In this document: positions 22,917-34,862 of the stretch, in pieces
How the letters are laid out: each line of letters opens with the position of its first letter
Position numbering within the stretch: position 1 is the first letter of the stretch
NCBI GenBank assembly: GCA_003049465.1
Contig: PYSS01000019.1
Coordinates: 310,001-374,000 of the forward strand
DNA from: Magnaporthiopsis rhizophila
Taxonomy: Eukaryota; Ascomycota; Sordariomycetes; Magnaporthales; Magnaporthaceae
Direction: 5' to 3'
DNA length: 64,000 nucleotides
Position numbers and translations under genes: made by a program
Notes under the pieces: model-generated
The model's input: only the letters and a program-made list of their open reading frames with translations
The model's database searches: none
Told to the model about the DNA's origin: nothing

Positions 22917-24700
22917 CTACCTCCTACCGTCCAGACCACCAGCGAGCTCGGCCTCGAGGTCGGTCATCTGGCCCATGTACTCCTGGGGGCGGGGGTCCTC
23001 GGCCTTCCACTGGCCCTGGGCGCCACCCGACGGGATGGGAACCTGGGGCGCGTGGGGCTGGCCGGCGGCGCCGGTGCCGGGCACGGTGCGGACGAGCTGG
23101 CGGAAGCGGAAGACCTCGTCCAGGATCATCTTGCGCATCTCGCCGACGTCCTCGACCACCTCGAAGTCGAAATCGAAGGTGGTGGGGCAGTCGGGCTCGT
23201 CCGAGGCGTCGTGCCAGATCTGGAGGTAGGGGTGCTCGAGGGCCTGCTCGACCGAGATGCGCGAGGACGGGTCGAAGGCGAGCATGCGGTCGAGCAGGTC
23301 GAGGGCGTCCGGGTTGGCGTTGGGGAAGAGCGAGCGGAATGGCTTCTTGGCCATGAAGGGAAGGTTGCGCACGTACTCCTGGGCCCTGGGCGAGCCGATG
23401 CGCGACAGCGTCTCCTCGTTGGGAGTGCCGAGGATGTGCAGGATCTGGTTCAGCTGGTCGACGTAGTCACGGCCCTTGAAGAAGGGCCGGCCGCCCAGGA
23501 GCTCGGCGAGGATGCAGCCTACTGACCAGACGTCGACTGGAGTAGAAAAGGCTCGAGCGTCAGTTTCACACCACAGCAATCGTCCCACGTTTCCGGGCTT
23601 CAGCTGGCAGCAAGATAGGGTGCAGGTGAAATCTCGACGTACTGGCTTTGGTGTAGCTTTGGAAGCTCAGCATGATCTCGGGGGCGCGGTACCACCTCGT
23701 GGCGACGTACTCGGTCATGTAGCCGGCGTTCTCCTCCGGGTCGACGGAGAAACCGCGGGCGAGACCGAAATCGCAGATCTTGAGCTCGCAGTCGGCGTTG
23801 ACGAGCAGGTTGCCGGGCTTCAAGTCACGGTGCAGCACGTTCGCCGAGTGGATGTACTTGAGGCCGCAGAGGATCTGGTAGATAAAGGACTGGAAGTGTG
23901 CGTCCGTCAGGGGCTGGCCCGAGCGGATGATGGCCGCCAAGTCGCACTCCATGAGCTCTGTTCATCGGGCAGGCGCAGAAGGCGCAAGCGGTTAGCCAGC
24001 TTGCCTCTCGTTTGCGGGCCCTCTGAGTATGTTATATCTCGGTCTGGCGGCGGGTCGGCCGAGCGGAAAGGCAACAACGACTCGGCGGCGGCGAGAGGGA
24101 CCGCGCGGTCGGAGGGAAAAAACGTACCTTCGTAGAGATACGTCTCGTTGAAGTTATCCGGCCGCGGGATGTCCATGTCGTAGAGGCATGTAATCTAGCA
24201 GCGACAGCCAATGTCAGCACCCGCATTCTGGCTGGCTTGTGCGACACGCGCACACGAGGGGCTGGTGACACAAGCGCTCGTCGTTCACGGGCTGATGCAG
24301 TGGGAGGAAGGGAGCGGCACGAACGTTGCGGTGGCCACGGAAGTGCTGGAGAAGTTTGATCTCGCGCAAGGCGCGCTTGGCGAGAATCTTCTTGCTGAAG
24401 ACATTGGTGACCTTCTTGATGGCAACGCCCTCGCTGGTCTGGTTGTTGACGGCGGCGCTGTAGTGTGGCGGAACGGAGGGGCTGTCAGCATCGACACCAG
24501 TGCTTGCGGCGAGGGGCTACTTCGCGTTGTTTGCGGTTTGGCTGGGACGAGAGCTGGAGGGGCTCGAGGGAGGGCGATGATGCGTACCACACGATACCGT
24601 AGGCGCCCTGACCCAATTCCTTGGTCACGGTGTAGCGCTCGTCCACGATGAAGTCCTGGTTGAAGACCTTGAAGACCTTGCGGCCCTGGAGGTCTGACAT
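22917..24700 (-). CDS. mps1: Cell-wall-integrity MAP kinase (Slt2/Mps1 type)
   Basis: Five exons, complement(22917..23536, 23643..23957, 24128..24194, 24325..24457, 24588..24700), encode 415 aa, the usual length of Mps1 in Sordariomycetes. Visible features are the Gly-rich loop GQGAYGIV, catalytic Lys52 in AIKKV, HRDLKPGN, DFGLARGF, the activation motif TEY at about 186-188 (GYMTEYVATRWYRAPE) and the common-docking region DEPDCPTTF. TEY plus the family-specific stretches (RPDNFNETYLYEELMECDLA) identify the Slt2 branch, downstream of Bck1 and Mkk1, acting on cell wall remodelling, conidiation and, in pathogens, infection. Introns are 106, 170, 130 and 130 nt. One donor is GTTCGT, slightly unusual, but the joint is fixed by conservation (GHRN|ITCLYDMD). 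Confidence 0.97.
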
Positions 24701-27700
24701 TGTGCTATGCGGGTGCTGCCGGCGCTTCGCTTGGACGGGGGAGGATTGGGCGCGAGGTTGCGTGTGAGCGAGACAAGGACGAACCGACCAGGCGGGGCGG
24801 ACGGCTGTCGATAAAAAAGAAGCGTGCCGTGGCAGTGGTGGGTGTTGGCGCGGACGGTGGCAGGTGAGGTGTACTTAGCAGTGGTACTGGTACTTTAACG
24901 AAGGCGGGCTGTCCTTGGTGGGGGCGGGGAACTCGAGCAGGGGCAACGATTCGGCGCGGCTCGACGGACAGGCCTGGCCCTCCAATGGTCAGGGATAATG
25001 CGACGAGGCAAATCCAGCAACGCTGACAGGCAACAGCGACGAGATTGAGACTCTAGAGATTGATGCAACAGCACGATGAGAGGGCGCAGCCGGGATTGGA
25101 CAAGCCGCGACTGGCGGAGGAAATCACGGGGTGGTCTGTCTACTGGACTATTGGAAGCCAAGAAGCTGATATCAGATGCGGAAGACGGGGAAGCTTTAAT
25201 TCATTCGCACGGGCACCTCCTGTGCCTGTCATGATGACAGGAGGCCAGGGAGGGGCACAACTGGAGGGCACGGCACAGCGCTCACTGGGGGCCTGACCGA
25301 TGGCGCTGACAGAGCCGAGACACGGTGGGGGATGAGGGGACGGACCGGGGCTCCAGCGCTGGTGACAGGATCCACAAAGCCGGACGAAAATAAAAGGATG
25401 GAGGGCTGTGTGGGCGGGCTGTGGATTCGCCGCAGATGTACCGCCCAGGCCGGACGGCGCGGGCGAGAGACATTCGATCAAAATAGGTAGCGTCGGAGGG
25501 GATTCACGGCCGCCCGCCTAGGCCTGTGGGAGCCAGCTAGCAAATGTGGGTTAGGTTGGTTCCAATAGCCGCGCGACAAGGCCACATGCACTCGAAACCC
25601 CCCTGACGCCGCATTGATCCGACTCGGGTTCCTCAAAGAGCGGGTCAATGGGCCTGGCGATGCCGGAAAAAAAAAATATCTTAAACTGAGGGTAAAGTCA
25701 AATTCGACACCCTGCCGACTCGCGCGCACGAGTCGAGTTCTAGTTCTCCTCTGGTGCTCCATTTCCGAGGTTTGATAGTCGCCAATCTGCAGCCCTGATG
25801 GCACTGGTCGGGTTCGAGATAATCAAATCAGCAGAGCCTGCCTATGGAGGTGGAGGGCCGTCGAGATGACAGAGTGCAACCCACCGAATGAGAGGTGCAG
25901 CGCAATCAGCCCCAAGGCGCTACGTAGCGCCCTCTTTCGATCCTTGGCGTTGGTTCTCACCTTCTTCCAAGTCCTGTTCAGCAAAGATTTTGCGTCGTGT
26001 CCTCGCTCCCCCAAGGGGTAATTTACATTGTCATATTGACAGTTTGTCATAAGTCCTCCCGCCGTTCTTCCTACCTCCTGCTACTTTTCTCTCTCTCTCC
26101 CGATTCTTGTTCCCTTCCCTTATTGGGAACAGCTGCCTCTTTCGGATTTTATGCCGTTATCCTAGTAGAACGTGGAGCACTAGGTAGGGCTGACAGTAAT
26201 CCTTCCACCTCCTAGTTAGTCAACTAGCAGGCGCGGGCGTCGATAGCTCGAAGCCAGTCCTTCTACTCCTGCAAGCCTTTGTTAGTTCATATAGCATCAT
26301 CCCTTTTATTTATGCTTCCTTGGTATCCCCCTACGGTTGTCACCCCCTCGACTAGCTAGGAGCATTGGTAGCGGAGGCTTGGCGGAGGGTCTTTCATCGT
26401 CCGGGCTGTCTATGCCGTGACTATCACAATGGGGACGCATAAAAAGTATTTCTGGGGTAACCATACCAACAAACTCTGGGATATCACCACCGAGGGCCAC
26501 CGGCCTGGTCCCAGCTGCTCTTCTCGTTTGTTGACTCTGAGGCATGTGTTCCCTTTGGCGGATTTCGTTCACGGGCACAGTGGATAACCAGGTAATCCAT
26601 TGGAACGGTTTGATACTGCATATAAGAGGGAAGAAAAATACGCTACGCGCTCTTGTTGGCGATGGAAACAAAAGATGGTACCCCCGTTAGCTCGATGGCT
26701 ACCCCTGTGCCTACGTCCTTCCCTCGCACTCCCTGTCCAATGGTCTCGATAGTCTGCGCGATATCTCTCCCAAAGAATGGTATCGGGAGGTGAGGACGCA
26801 TGCCATTCTTCGGAAAACGCCTTGCTTTGGCACTACGCTCCCAGTGCTTTCGCTAGTCCCACCCATTTGGCCGCCTATAGAAAGCCTGCCCTGACGTAGA
26901 CCTAGGGTCGAGACTTGTGGATTAGGTGTAGGATCAACCCCTTTAGAATCTCCTTCTGGCTCTCTTTGTCTGCTCCCATCAGAACCATCATCGGCTCCCG
27001 CGAGGAATGAGGTCCTGCTCCGTCTGCCAGCCAATTGAGTCTCCACTCCCAAGACCTATACTTTGTCAACTCCCTCGACATCGAACTCCTACCACCCAAC
27101 CCTCCTTCAGGCAGCCTATTGCGGGGAGAGCTGGGGCTCCAAATTGCGGCGATGTAGATTAGAAGAGAGGCGGACAACCCTACCTCTCATTACATTGTAT
27201 CCGGAGGAAGCCTGTCCAGAATGGATTTGTCCAAAGACCTTACGCATCGCCTTCTGAGCCTCGGGTTCTTTGTATCCATGCCCTCTGACATGCCTGCAAT
27301 CGCCCACCTGGATCCTGGTGCGATAAGGCTTGGACGAGATGTGCCAGCTCCTTCGGCCGAGGCTCGCTGCTCCAAACAAGGTAGTTCCAGTGGCAGCCAA
27401 AGGTCTCCGGATGCCGGCCAGGTGGTCTTGATCCAGCGGGCCTTTATTATGTCCTATCCTCGCCCGCGTGCCGTGCTACGTCGCCCACATGTCAACAACA
27501 CCTCCACACGCGCTGATGACAAGTGGCCGAGGGATGGTACGTGTACGTGCGGTGTGTGCGCGTGTTTAGGCCGCGGCTACACATCCCACGCAAAACGCAA
27601 GCCCGTCACGATGCATGCCATACACAATTCCGCCGCCTGTGCGTGTGTTTGTGGTGACGAGCTGTTGCCCCGGGAATACACGCTTGCGCTTGGTGGCTAA

Positions 27701-28695
27701 GGGTCCCCCGCTTGTCATTTAGCTGTGTATGCCCTTCTCGCAGTTCCGGGCTTGACAATCGCTCCATAAAGCCAAACAGTGTCTGAAGGGCCAGCGCTCT
27801 AAAGCAAGGACGTACAGGCACCGGGATAGGTTGTGCCTCAGTCGTACAACCACCCACAGCGCCCAAGTAAAAGTATGCATCTCGTCAACGCTGGGAGAAG
27901 CCCCATTGCCCAAGCGTATGCTGTAGATCTACCTTCCAGTCTCATCCGTCCTTTCCTGTCTCCTGCGCCTTACCAAAAATCCCTCGAGGAATATCAACGA
28001 TAAGTCCTGAGTTGCTCCAGCTTACCGGCAGGTGGTTCGGTTTGTACGGACAGCATGCTTGTGTTTGGGCAGCGTGTCACCTCATCCGCATCATGGGTTA
28101 GATGAGCTGCCGCCGCCGCCCAAATGAGTCGAACGATGTTGGGAGTTCGAAAAGATGTCCCGGTCACCAAAAATACAACATCCGGCCGCCATTGTTGGTG
28201 TGAGCCAGTGCGATTGTTTGCTACACGGAATAGCATCACAACACGACACACGACCCGGATCCAGGCGGAACGTTTGACAAGCAGCGCAGTTTGCCGCACA
28301 TCACAAAACAGCATCTCCCGCGCCCCATTGTTGGCTACGGGTGACTACTGCTAGTAACCCGGCCACGGTGAGGTCCTTTGCGCGCGCAGTTCGAATCGGC
28401 TCCCTTCTCCGGTGTGATGGGTGTGCCTCTGCGGAAACATGAAGACCACATCGTGCGACCTCACCGAGATGGGAAGGTGGCACGCATACCTATAGCAAAG
28501 CTCCGGAGCCGCTGGTCCTTACTCCGTGGAAAATGCCATAAGAGAAGGTGGGCTGCCGCCATGAGGAAGAAACCCCTGGTTAACTTACTTTGAGATCTAG
28601 ACGTCGTCGCAAGTGAACATCTCAGCCCATTGACACCCATTTCGTACAACTCGATCGAGGCAGACAGCCCATCCTCGAGACATAATAGCCCCGAT
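24701..28695. other. 4-kb gene-poor region upstream of mps1
   Basis: No gene could be supported. Proximal to mps1 (24700-25500) it should hold the kinase promoter. From about 26000 to 27450 both strands show patchy open stretches of 60-120 codons without starts or recognised motifs; decayed mobile-element sequence is possible, but I recognise no domain. Base composition shifts to more AT at about 26000-26350. Confidence 0.4.
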
Positions 28696-28944
28696 ATGCA
28701 TACCTCCCACGCAAGACTTGTCACAATAGTCGGGCGTGACGGGCCTCCTCCCCAGCCCGACCAGCTCAGCACGACCGGCATCATACTCATCACTACGATA
28801 CCTCTAATCATTGTCTTGGCACTGATCATCTGGTGCAACATGTCCAATCCCAGATGTATGGCCGGACGATGCGGTCCGCAACGGAAATGTCGCTCCAGCC
28901 CGGCGGAGTCTTGTTCTGCCAATACGTCAATCATCATGGATTAA
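28696..28944 (+). CDS. Hypothetical one-TM micro-protein (doubtful)
   Basis: The ATG at 28696 opens 82 codons. A hydrophilic, Pro-containing N-terminal segment is followed by one strong membrane span (about residues 27-46, GIILITTIPLIIVLALIIWC) and a Cys/Arg-rich basic tail, suggesting N-out/C-in topology. The frame is open upstream to 28594 after an AG, so this could be the last exon of a spliced gene. Family unknown. The region is gene-poor and the call is weak. Confidence 0.25.
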   Translation: MHTSHARLVTIVGRDGPPPQPDQLSTTGIILITTIPLIIVLALIIWCNMSNPRCMAGRCGPQRKCRSSPAESCSANTSIIMD

Positions 28945-29368
28945 CGGCAGTTGCACCGCGGGAGTGGGTGGCATGGACCCGCGGTATGGCGGGTGAGAGG
29001 CTGTGAAGCGGATCAAAGACGGAAGGCGGGCAGGTGAGCATGGTCCGTTCGAACATCTCGCTCGTTGTATACGGCTAACCCCGGCCTGCATCATTAGGTA
29101 GACATGGCCCATCGTGCGGCTTGGTGCGGCAAACGTCAACACTCGTCACCGGGTTGCACCAAACATCGCACAGGTCGTGACGGTGGCTCCAGCGCAGGCA
29201 TATAAAGTGCAGCGGATCGGGTTGAGGATTTTTCCCATCTTCTCGTGGGACAATCTCTGAGAGCAAGAAAAGTATCTGGTATCCCACCTGCTGCTCTTGG
29301 TCGGCGACGACAACGACAGCAGAAGCATCTCGACTGAAGTGGGGGGAAAGGAGGACCCGGTCTGAAGA

Positions 29369-29599
29369 ATGGAGGAACCCACCATGGGATCGTTCCACAC
29401 GCCAAGCAACTCTCCAGTCGCCGGAAGGGGAGGAGGCGGGCATGATTTGTATCTCTGGATCGGGGTGTTCGTCGGGGTGACCATGTTCTTGGTTGGGTCG
29501 TTGTTGTTGTATACGAGGATCAAACAAGGGCCTCTGAAGCGGGATCCTCGTCCTCCTCGGGGCTCCATGTGGGGGAGTGAGTTGACACTCGTGAGTTGA
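29369..29599 (+). CDS. Hypothetical one-TM micro-protein (doubtful)
   Basis: The ATG at 29369 opens 76 codons: a Ser/Gly-rich N-terminus, one membrane span (LYLWIGVFVGVTMFLVGSLL, about residues 27-47) and a basic Pro/Arg tail. This layout resembles the micro-ORF about 430 bp upstream. No family is recognised, and the opposite strand is also open for 150 codons, so chance is a real alternative. Confidence 0.25.
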   Translation: MEEPTMGSFHTPSNSPVAGRGGGGHDLYLWIGVFVGVTMFLVGSLLLYTRIKQGPLKRDPRPPRGSMWGSELTLVS

Positions 29600-30448
29600 G
29601 CAGTCAGAACAGCATCATTCTTTTCGAGCTGGTACTGGGACTTGGTACACTCCACTGGTTAACACATTGGCAGGAGGTGGACAAAAGGGCGAGGATCTTT
29701 AGTCGAGGTAATAAAACACCGTTTGTTGTTCTCATGGATGAGCCACCCACCCTGACCGTTGCGCAAACCTGACTGGGCCTAAGATGTAGAGATGGAGCGT
29801 GGTAGCAATCACAGACATGGGAAAACACCAGCAAAGGTGGAGGGCATGTAGATCTCTAAAATGAAACGGTCAATGGATGGAGAGACCAAGTGACCGAGAT
29901 TAACGATGGATCATTTCTTCTCTGGACGCCGGCAGGCGAATAAACCGCCCCGAATACGGTGCTAGTGCCCACCGGGCGACCGCCTGCCCGAAGGCTGTGG
30001 GGTCCCCCAACGACAAAGCGAGTTCCGGAACGCCCATGACTATCTGAAGAAGAAAAGAAGGAAAAGAAAAATTTCAAAGATGACCCGCGATGTCGAAGCC
30101 ATTTTCTATCTCCAGCCCGCGCCCCGCCGTTGTGGGTCCCAAAGACGGGAAGGGGTCGTTTGCATCATGTGACTTTCCTGGTGACTTGCACGGGAAGCTG
30201 GAAATGCAACATGTCTGATTGGCCAGGAGAGCCGAGGAGCCGAAGCAATGTGCATGGAGCTGCAGCAGCTTGTCCAGGGGACATCATCGACGACTTATGG
30301 ATGCATCATTGAAACTGCCTCCCCCCCCCGCGTCGTCTGGCCCCTCCAGCTCAGGAAGCCGCCACGCAACTCAATTGCAGCAGCAAAACCAGGGCGAAAG
30401 GGCATAACCGGATCATCTTCTCTCCAGATTTACAGCGCAAACACCACC
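29600..30448. other. Intergenic upstream of sdh3
   Basis: It holds the sdh3 promoter region. No gene is seen. Confidence 0.5.
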
Positions 30449-31148
30449 ATGAGCACCCAAAGGGTCGGCCTCATGGCCATTCGGCGAGGTGTGTCTTTGC
30501 CGCGGCGCTACTGCGAGGAAGGGTTCCAAGACGAGCACAATCGCTAATACTGTTCCACCCAGCCGCCCAACAACCCTTCTTCCTCCAGCACATCCCCAGA
30601 TCGGCCACCGCCCTGAGCCTACAGAGCTCACAGGCCCGGTATGTCCATCGTCGTATCCCGGGCGCGATAGATAGGAGGGGTGGGAAACTAACAAACCAAA
30701 CCAAAGCCCCCTCACAACCAAGCTCACACAAGCCGAGAACGACGCGCTCCTGGCCGAGCAGCGCCTCCGCCGGCCAGTGAGCCCGCACCTCGGGATCTAC
30801 GACTACAAGCAGACCTTCTTCGGCGGCTCCATCTGGCAGCGCATCACGGGCACGTTCCTGTCGGCGACCCTGTACGGCTTCGGCGCCGCCTACCTGGCCG
30901 CCCCGCTGACGGGCTGGCACCTCGAGTCGGCCAGCATCGCCGCCGCCGTGGGAGCCTGGCCGGCCTTTGCAAAGGGCGGGCTCAAGTTCCTCATGGCCTG
31001 GCCGTTCACCTTCCACTCCTTCAACGGCGTCCGCCACCTCGTCTGGGACACGGCCAGGGGGTTCGAGCGGACCGGGCTCAAGGCCCTGTCCCGCTACGTC
31101 TGGGTCGCTAGCGTCCTGAGCGCCGTGGGGCTTGTTGCCTTCTTTTGA
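30449..31148 (+). CDS. sdh3: Succinate dehydrogenase cytochrome b subunit (SdhC/Sdh3)
   Basis: Three exons, join(30449..30488, 30563..30638, 30707..31148), encode 185 aa. Exons 1-2 give an Arg/Ser/Gln-rich mitochondrial presequence. The mature part has the ubiquinone-site motif SIWQRITG, three membrane spans, and HSFNGVRHLVWD, whose first His is the expected haem b ligand. It anchors complex II in the inner mitochondrial membrane and passes electrons from succinate oxidation to ubiquinone. The Ser and Arg of the SxxxRxTG motif line the quinone and SDHI-fungicide pocket. The first coding exon is only 40 nt. It converges on TAF6. Confidence 0.93.
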
Positions 31149-31762
31149 GCGGGGTTGTATGTTTTGGGGAGGGTGGTGGGAGAATTATAAAGAGGAAATC
31201 AGGGTACTGGACGTGAGTTTGGATCAGGCCTTGAGAAAGGAAGGGGCCGCTGGTCGAGTAGAGCAAGCTGGAAGCATTGCTGAGGAGCACTGTGACGGAC
31301 GGACTGATACAAAAACAAGATCAGGGGTGGCTCAGATGAGGATAGATGCCATAGGCAAGGCAATTCGGGTCCAGTCCAGTCGTACCCTTTGTTTATTATC
31401 GGTTTGTATAAGACATGCATTTGACAGGTGATAGACGCCATCGGGGCAATGAGCTTACAACAACTTCCCGATACGGCCTATCCATATCATGTTCGCCATG
31501 CCTCATCTGATGCATCACCATGTAACCCGTCGGGCAGCCAGCTAGGTAAAGGTACCCAGTTCATGAGCGCGTCGTCTTAACTCCGAGCGCCCGAGAAGGA
31601 GACCACAAGTCGCTTTCTGGCGCATGAGAAAAAAAAGTGTGTAAAGTTCAAATAAACATCCTCCCCGTTAAAACTCCAGGCGTCACGACCATGACCAAAT
31701 AAAAGTAGTGAAAACATTATCATTCAAGGGGTCTCAAGAGTCTCTAGTCAGGAGTAGATACG
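31149..31762. other. Convergent 3' region, sdh3 / TAF6
   Basis: No gene is seen. It holds the 3' UTRs of convergent genes. Confidence 0.5.
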
Positions 31763-33393
31763 CTACTCGATATTCCTGGCCGCAATCACGATCCTGTTGA
31801 GGTTGCGGTCGCCCAAGGCCGCGATCCTGGACCCGACGATGGGGCCGAGGAAGTCGACGAGCTCCGACTCGTCCAGCGACGCCGTCGCGCCGTTGACGAC
31901 GCCGTTGCCCACGGCCATGTGGGGGTTGGCGAGGGCGACCGTGTACTTGACGATGGCGCCGACGAGCGCCTCGAACTCGACGCCGGCGGCCCCGCCCGCG
32001 GACGCGGCGCGCTCCTGCAGCGGCTGCAGCACGCCGGCGTCGAAGCTCTTGAGGTTGGGCAGCACCAGCACCCTGAAGGCCTCGGGCCCGCCCGCGGCGG
32101 CGAGGCCGTTGAGGGCGCCGTACAGCACGGCGGGCGGCTTGGTGGGGTCGAGCAGGAACTTGAGGCAGGTGCGCGTCAGCTTGGAGCGCAGGTGCTTGTT
32201 CGCGCGCGTGTACTTTGTCGCGATGCGGCCCAGCAGGCTGGCGGCGAACTCGCGCAACAGGAACTGGCTGTGTATCGGGTCCGACGGCGGGGGCGGGGGC
32301 GCCGCGACGGCGACGGCGCCGTCGACATCCATGCTGCTGCTTCCGTTGCCGTTGCTGCCATTGCTGCCACTGGCATTCGCAGCAGCAGTGCTGCCGCCTC
32401 CGCCGCCAATCTTGCGGCTCATAATCGCAGTCAGCACGGGCGCCGACAGCGGACCGGCGTAGGGGTCCAGGAACAGGTGTGGGTTGTCGACGAGGGCGGC
32501 GGTGAGCTCCATCATCATGCGCAGGGTGAAGGTGTCGTCCAGGCGGTGGGTGACCTGGTTGGCGATGAAGTTTGCAAAGTAGGGCACCAGCTGGTGCAGG
32601 CCCGGGTCGGTGCGGACCGACTCGAGGGCCGCCTCGCGCAGCCGCGCCGTCTCCTCGTCCGGCTTGTCGTCCAGCACGGCGGCCTGGATCTTGTCGAAGT
32701 AGAGCACCAGCTCCTTGCTTATTATCTGCTTCACAGCCGGGTGGAAGGCGAGGTTGTCGTTGCCGGCCAGCGCCGAGAGCGCCGGGTTGGCCCCGGGGCC
32801 CTTGGGTATCAGCTCCTGCGCACGCGACTCGGCGCTCGTCGGGTTCTGGGGGATTGAAGGCTGGACGCCCTCGACGGCGAGCCAGTGTGCTGTGTGTGAT
32901 GGACACGGTTAGAAAAGAATACATCCACAAAAAGGCAGTGTGTTACGTTCGGATCAAGCAGCCCTTTCTCACCAGTGAAGCTCATGTCCCTAGGCACCTT
33001 TGGCAACGGGGCATTTATCAACTTCTCAAAGTCCACCTCCTCATCGTCGATATAGAAGAGAGGCTGGCCCGGCCCCAAACTTGCCTCGCCGTAGCGCAGT
33101 GGCCTGGTCGAGTCGTAACCGTAGAGCGGTTCGACGTCCAGGACCTTGAAGGCCTGCGAGGTGTCCTGGACCGTCAGGGTCGTGCGGTTGGCGGCGCGCA
33201 TGAAGCGGAGCGCCTCGACGATGACCTGGCCGATGCGGTACTCGACGTCCTGCGACAGGCAGCGCAGCGCGTCCTCGCCGATGTTGGGTATGCCGACCGA
33301 CTCGGCCACATCCTTGACGTTCTCTGTGTTCCAAAGCAGCTTCGGCGTTGTTTCCTCGACCGCAGGGACAGCAGGCCGTGCGGAGGCCGCCAT
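31763..33393 (-). CDS. taf6: Transcription initiation factor TFIID subunit 6 (TAF6)
   Basis: Two exons, complement(31763..32889, 32973..33393), encode 515 aa; the 83-nt intron has a GTGAGA donor. Residues about 18-85 are the histone fold (LLWNTENVKDVAESVGI, EDALRCLSQDVEYRIGQVIV) that pairs with TAF9. It is followed by the conserved linker LYGYDSTRPLRYGEA, the DFEKLINAPLPKVPRD segment and a C-terminal HEAT-repeat region (VKQIISKELVLYFDKI, VTHRLDDTFTLRMMMEL). A Gly/Asn/Ser/Pro-rich low-complexity insert (about residues 300-340) interrupts the HEAT part. It is a shared subunit of TFIID and SAGA. The upstream open frame to 33705 starts at TTG and is judged 5' UTR. Confidence 0.93.
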
Positions 33394-34862
33394 GGTGAGG
33401 AGAGGCGCGCGCGGTTGGTCGTTCGGGTTAGGAGCTCGGTCTGAGGGCGCCACGTCGCTTTCTACCGTCGGCCAATGTTTCAGGCAAAGAAGCGATCGTC
33501 TGTCGATGCGGAATAGAGACTGTCGATACGTGGATGCGGGTTCTCTGGGCGTGGGTTGGGTTTTCGCAGGATGTTGCTGTCTGTCTTTGGAAGACGCGAA
33601 GTCCGCATTCGATCCCCCACTGAAGCTTTCCTGAGGTGGGCGCCGCGACGAGCCTGATGGCAGCACTGACCACTCACGACCGCCAGCGCAGTTCCAACAA
33701 CGCAAATTGGAACATGCCTGTAGGTCTGTATCCTTCCTGATTTCTATATGCTCCCTGTTCTTATATCTTTGCTATTTCATATATAATTCCTATTTACTAC
33801 ATCTTTGCCACTCATACGGAGTGCAGGTCTTATTTGAGGAGCCTCGGCGCCCGCCCCTCCAACGGAAGTCTCCGAAACATCAGCGACGACGACACCCATC
33901 ACAACGACACCCAGCCATTTGACGTCAAAGAAAAAAGTACGCCTCGAGGTCGGTCTTGTGGCTGATTAAACTACATTTTTACGTTCAAGCAATTGCAGCA
34001 AGTAACAGCCTAGACGCAGGCGGCCCCACGCCACCCAGCTCATCAGAAGCATCTCCTTACCACGCTCACCAGATCACATTCCGAGGCGCACAGTTGCTCG
34101 GGTCCAAAAAGGTCATTTGATTCTTCTAGATACCCACAGGTAGCAAGGTGGGAATAGCCTACCAGATGAAAAGCAACAGTGTGGTCATCCATCAGCCCAA
34201 CACCAGTGTATGCCCGTCAGCCTCCCCGAAAGTCTCCCGAGAGAGGAGGGGAAGGAAAAAAGCCATAACCCCAAGCAAGCGAAAGCCTTGAAAAAAAGCA
34301 GAGCGAACAAACCCGCAAAGTCTAATGCAAAGCTTCAATGCCCCTAATTGTACAAATAAATCATGCGGCCACAGAAAAGAAAAAAACCAAAACAACCACA
34401 AATAGCACGAGACCTCCGCAGATGGTATCCCCCGGCTGTCATGTCGGTAGGGAATCAGTAAAGTTGGCGGGGCATGTGTGAAATAGGCTGGGTATGTATG
34501 TGAGCGGTAGGACAACTCCGAACACAACGCTTCCGAATGGAGAGAGAAACACAACGATGAAGAAATAGGAGAAAAAGAAAACATATGATCCCCAACCCCT
34601 ACTCCCGGTCGCTCCCGTGCGTGCACGGGGCGTCAAGAAAAAGTATGGAAACAAAAGAAGAACTCCAACCATCAATCATACTCCGCGTACCCTGTATTAT
34701 CCCGTGTCTGCTTCTTTTGTTCTTGCTCCGGAATTGCAAGCACAGCACCTCGGTGCCCAGCGACATGTGCATATCGCACAGATATATGAAAAAATTATGT
34801 TGATGCGGTTCAAGCCGAACAAAAGGTGACGGTTGATTCGGAGCGAGCACACAAAGCTTGGC
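33394..34862. other. Intergenic between TAF6 and KDM5
   Basis: It holds the TAF6 promoter (minus strand, from 33394 upward) and the 3' region of the KDM5 gene (up to 34862). Several overlapping open frames at 34190-34680 look like UTR or low-complexity sequence. No gene is supported. Confidence 0.5.

Noticed and set aside
26670..26730. tRNA-like A-box (gttagctcgatggc)
   Set aside because: No matching B-box or cloverleaf could be formed downstream.
28385..28400. B-box-like gttcgaatc
   Set aside because: The flanking T-stem does not pair and there is no A-box at the right distance.
31919..32857. 312-codon plus-strand frame opposite TAF6
   Set aside because: Shadow of TAF6 codons; no start context or motif.
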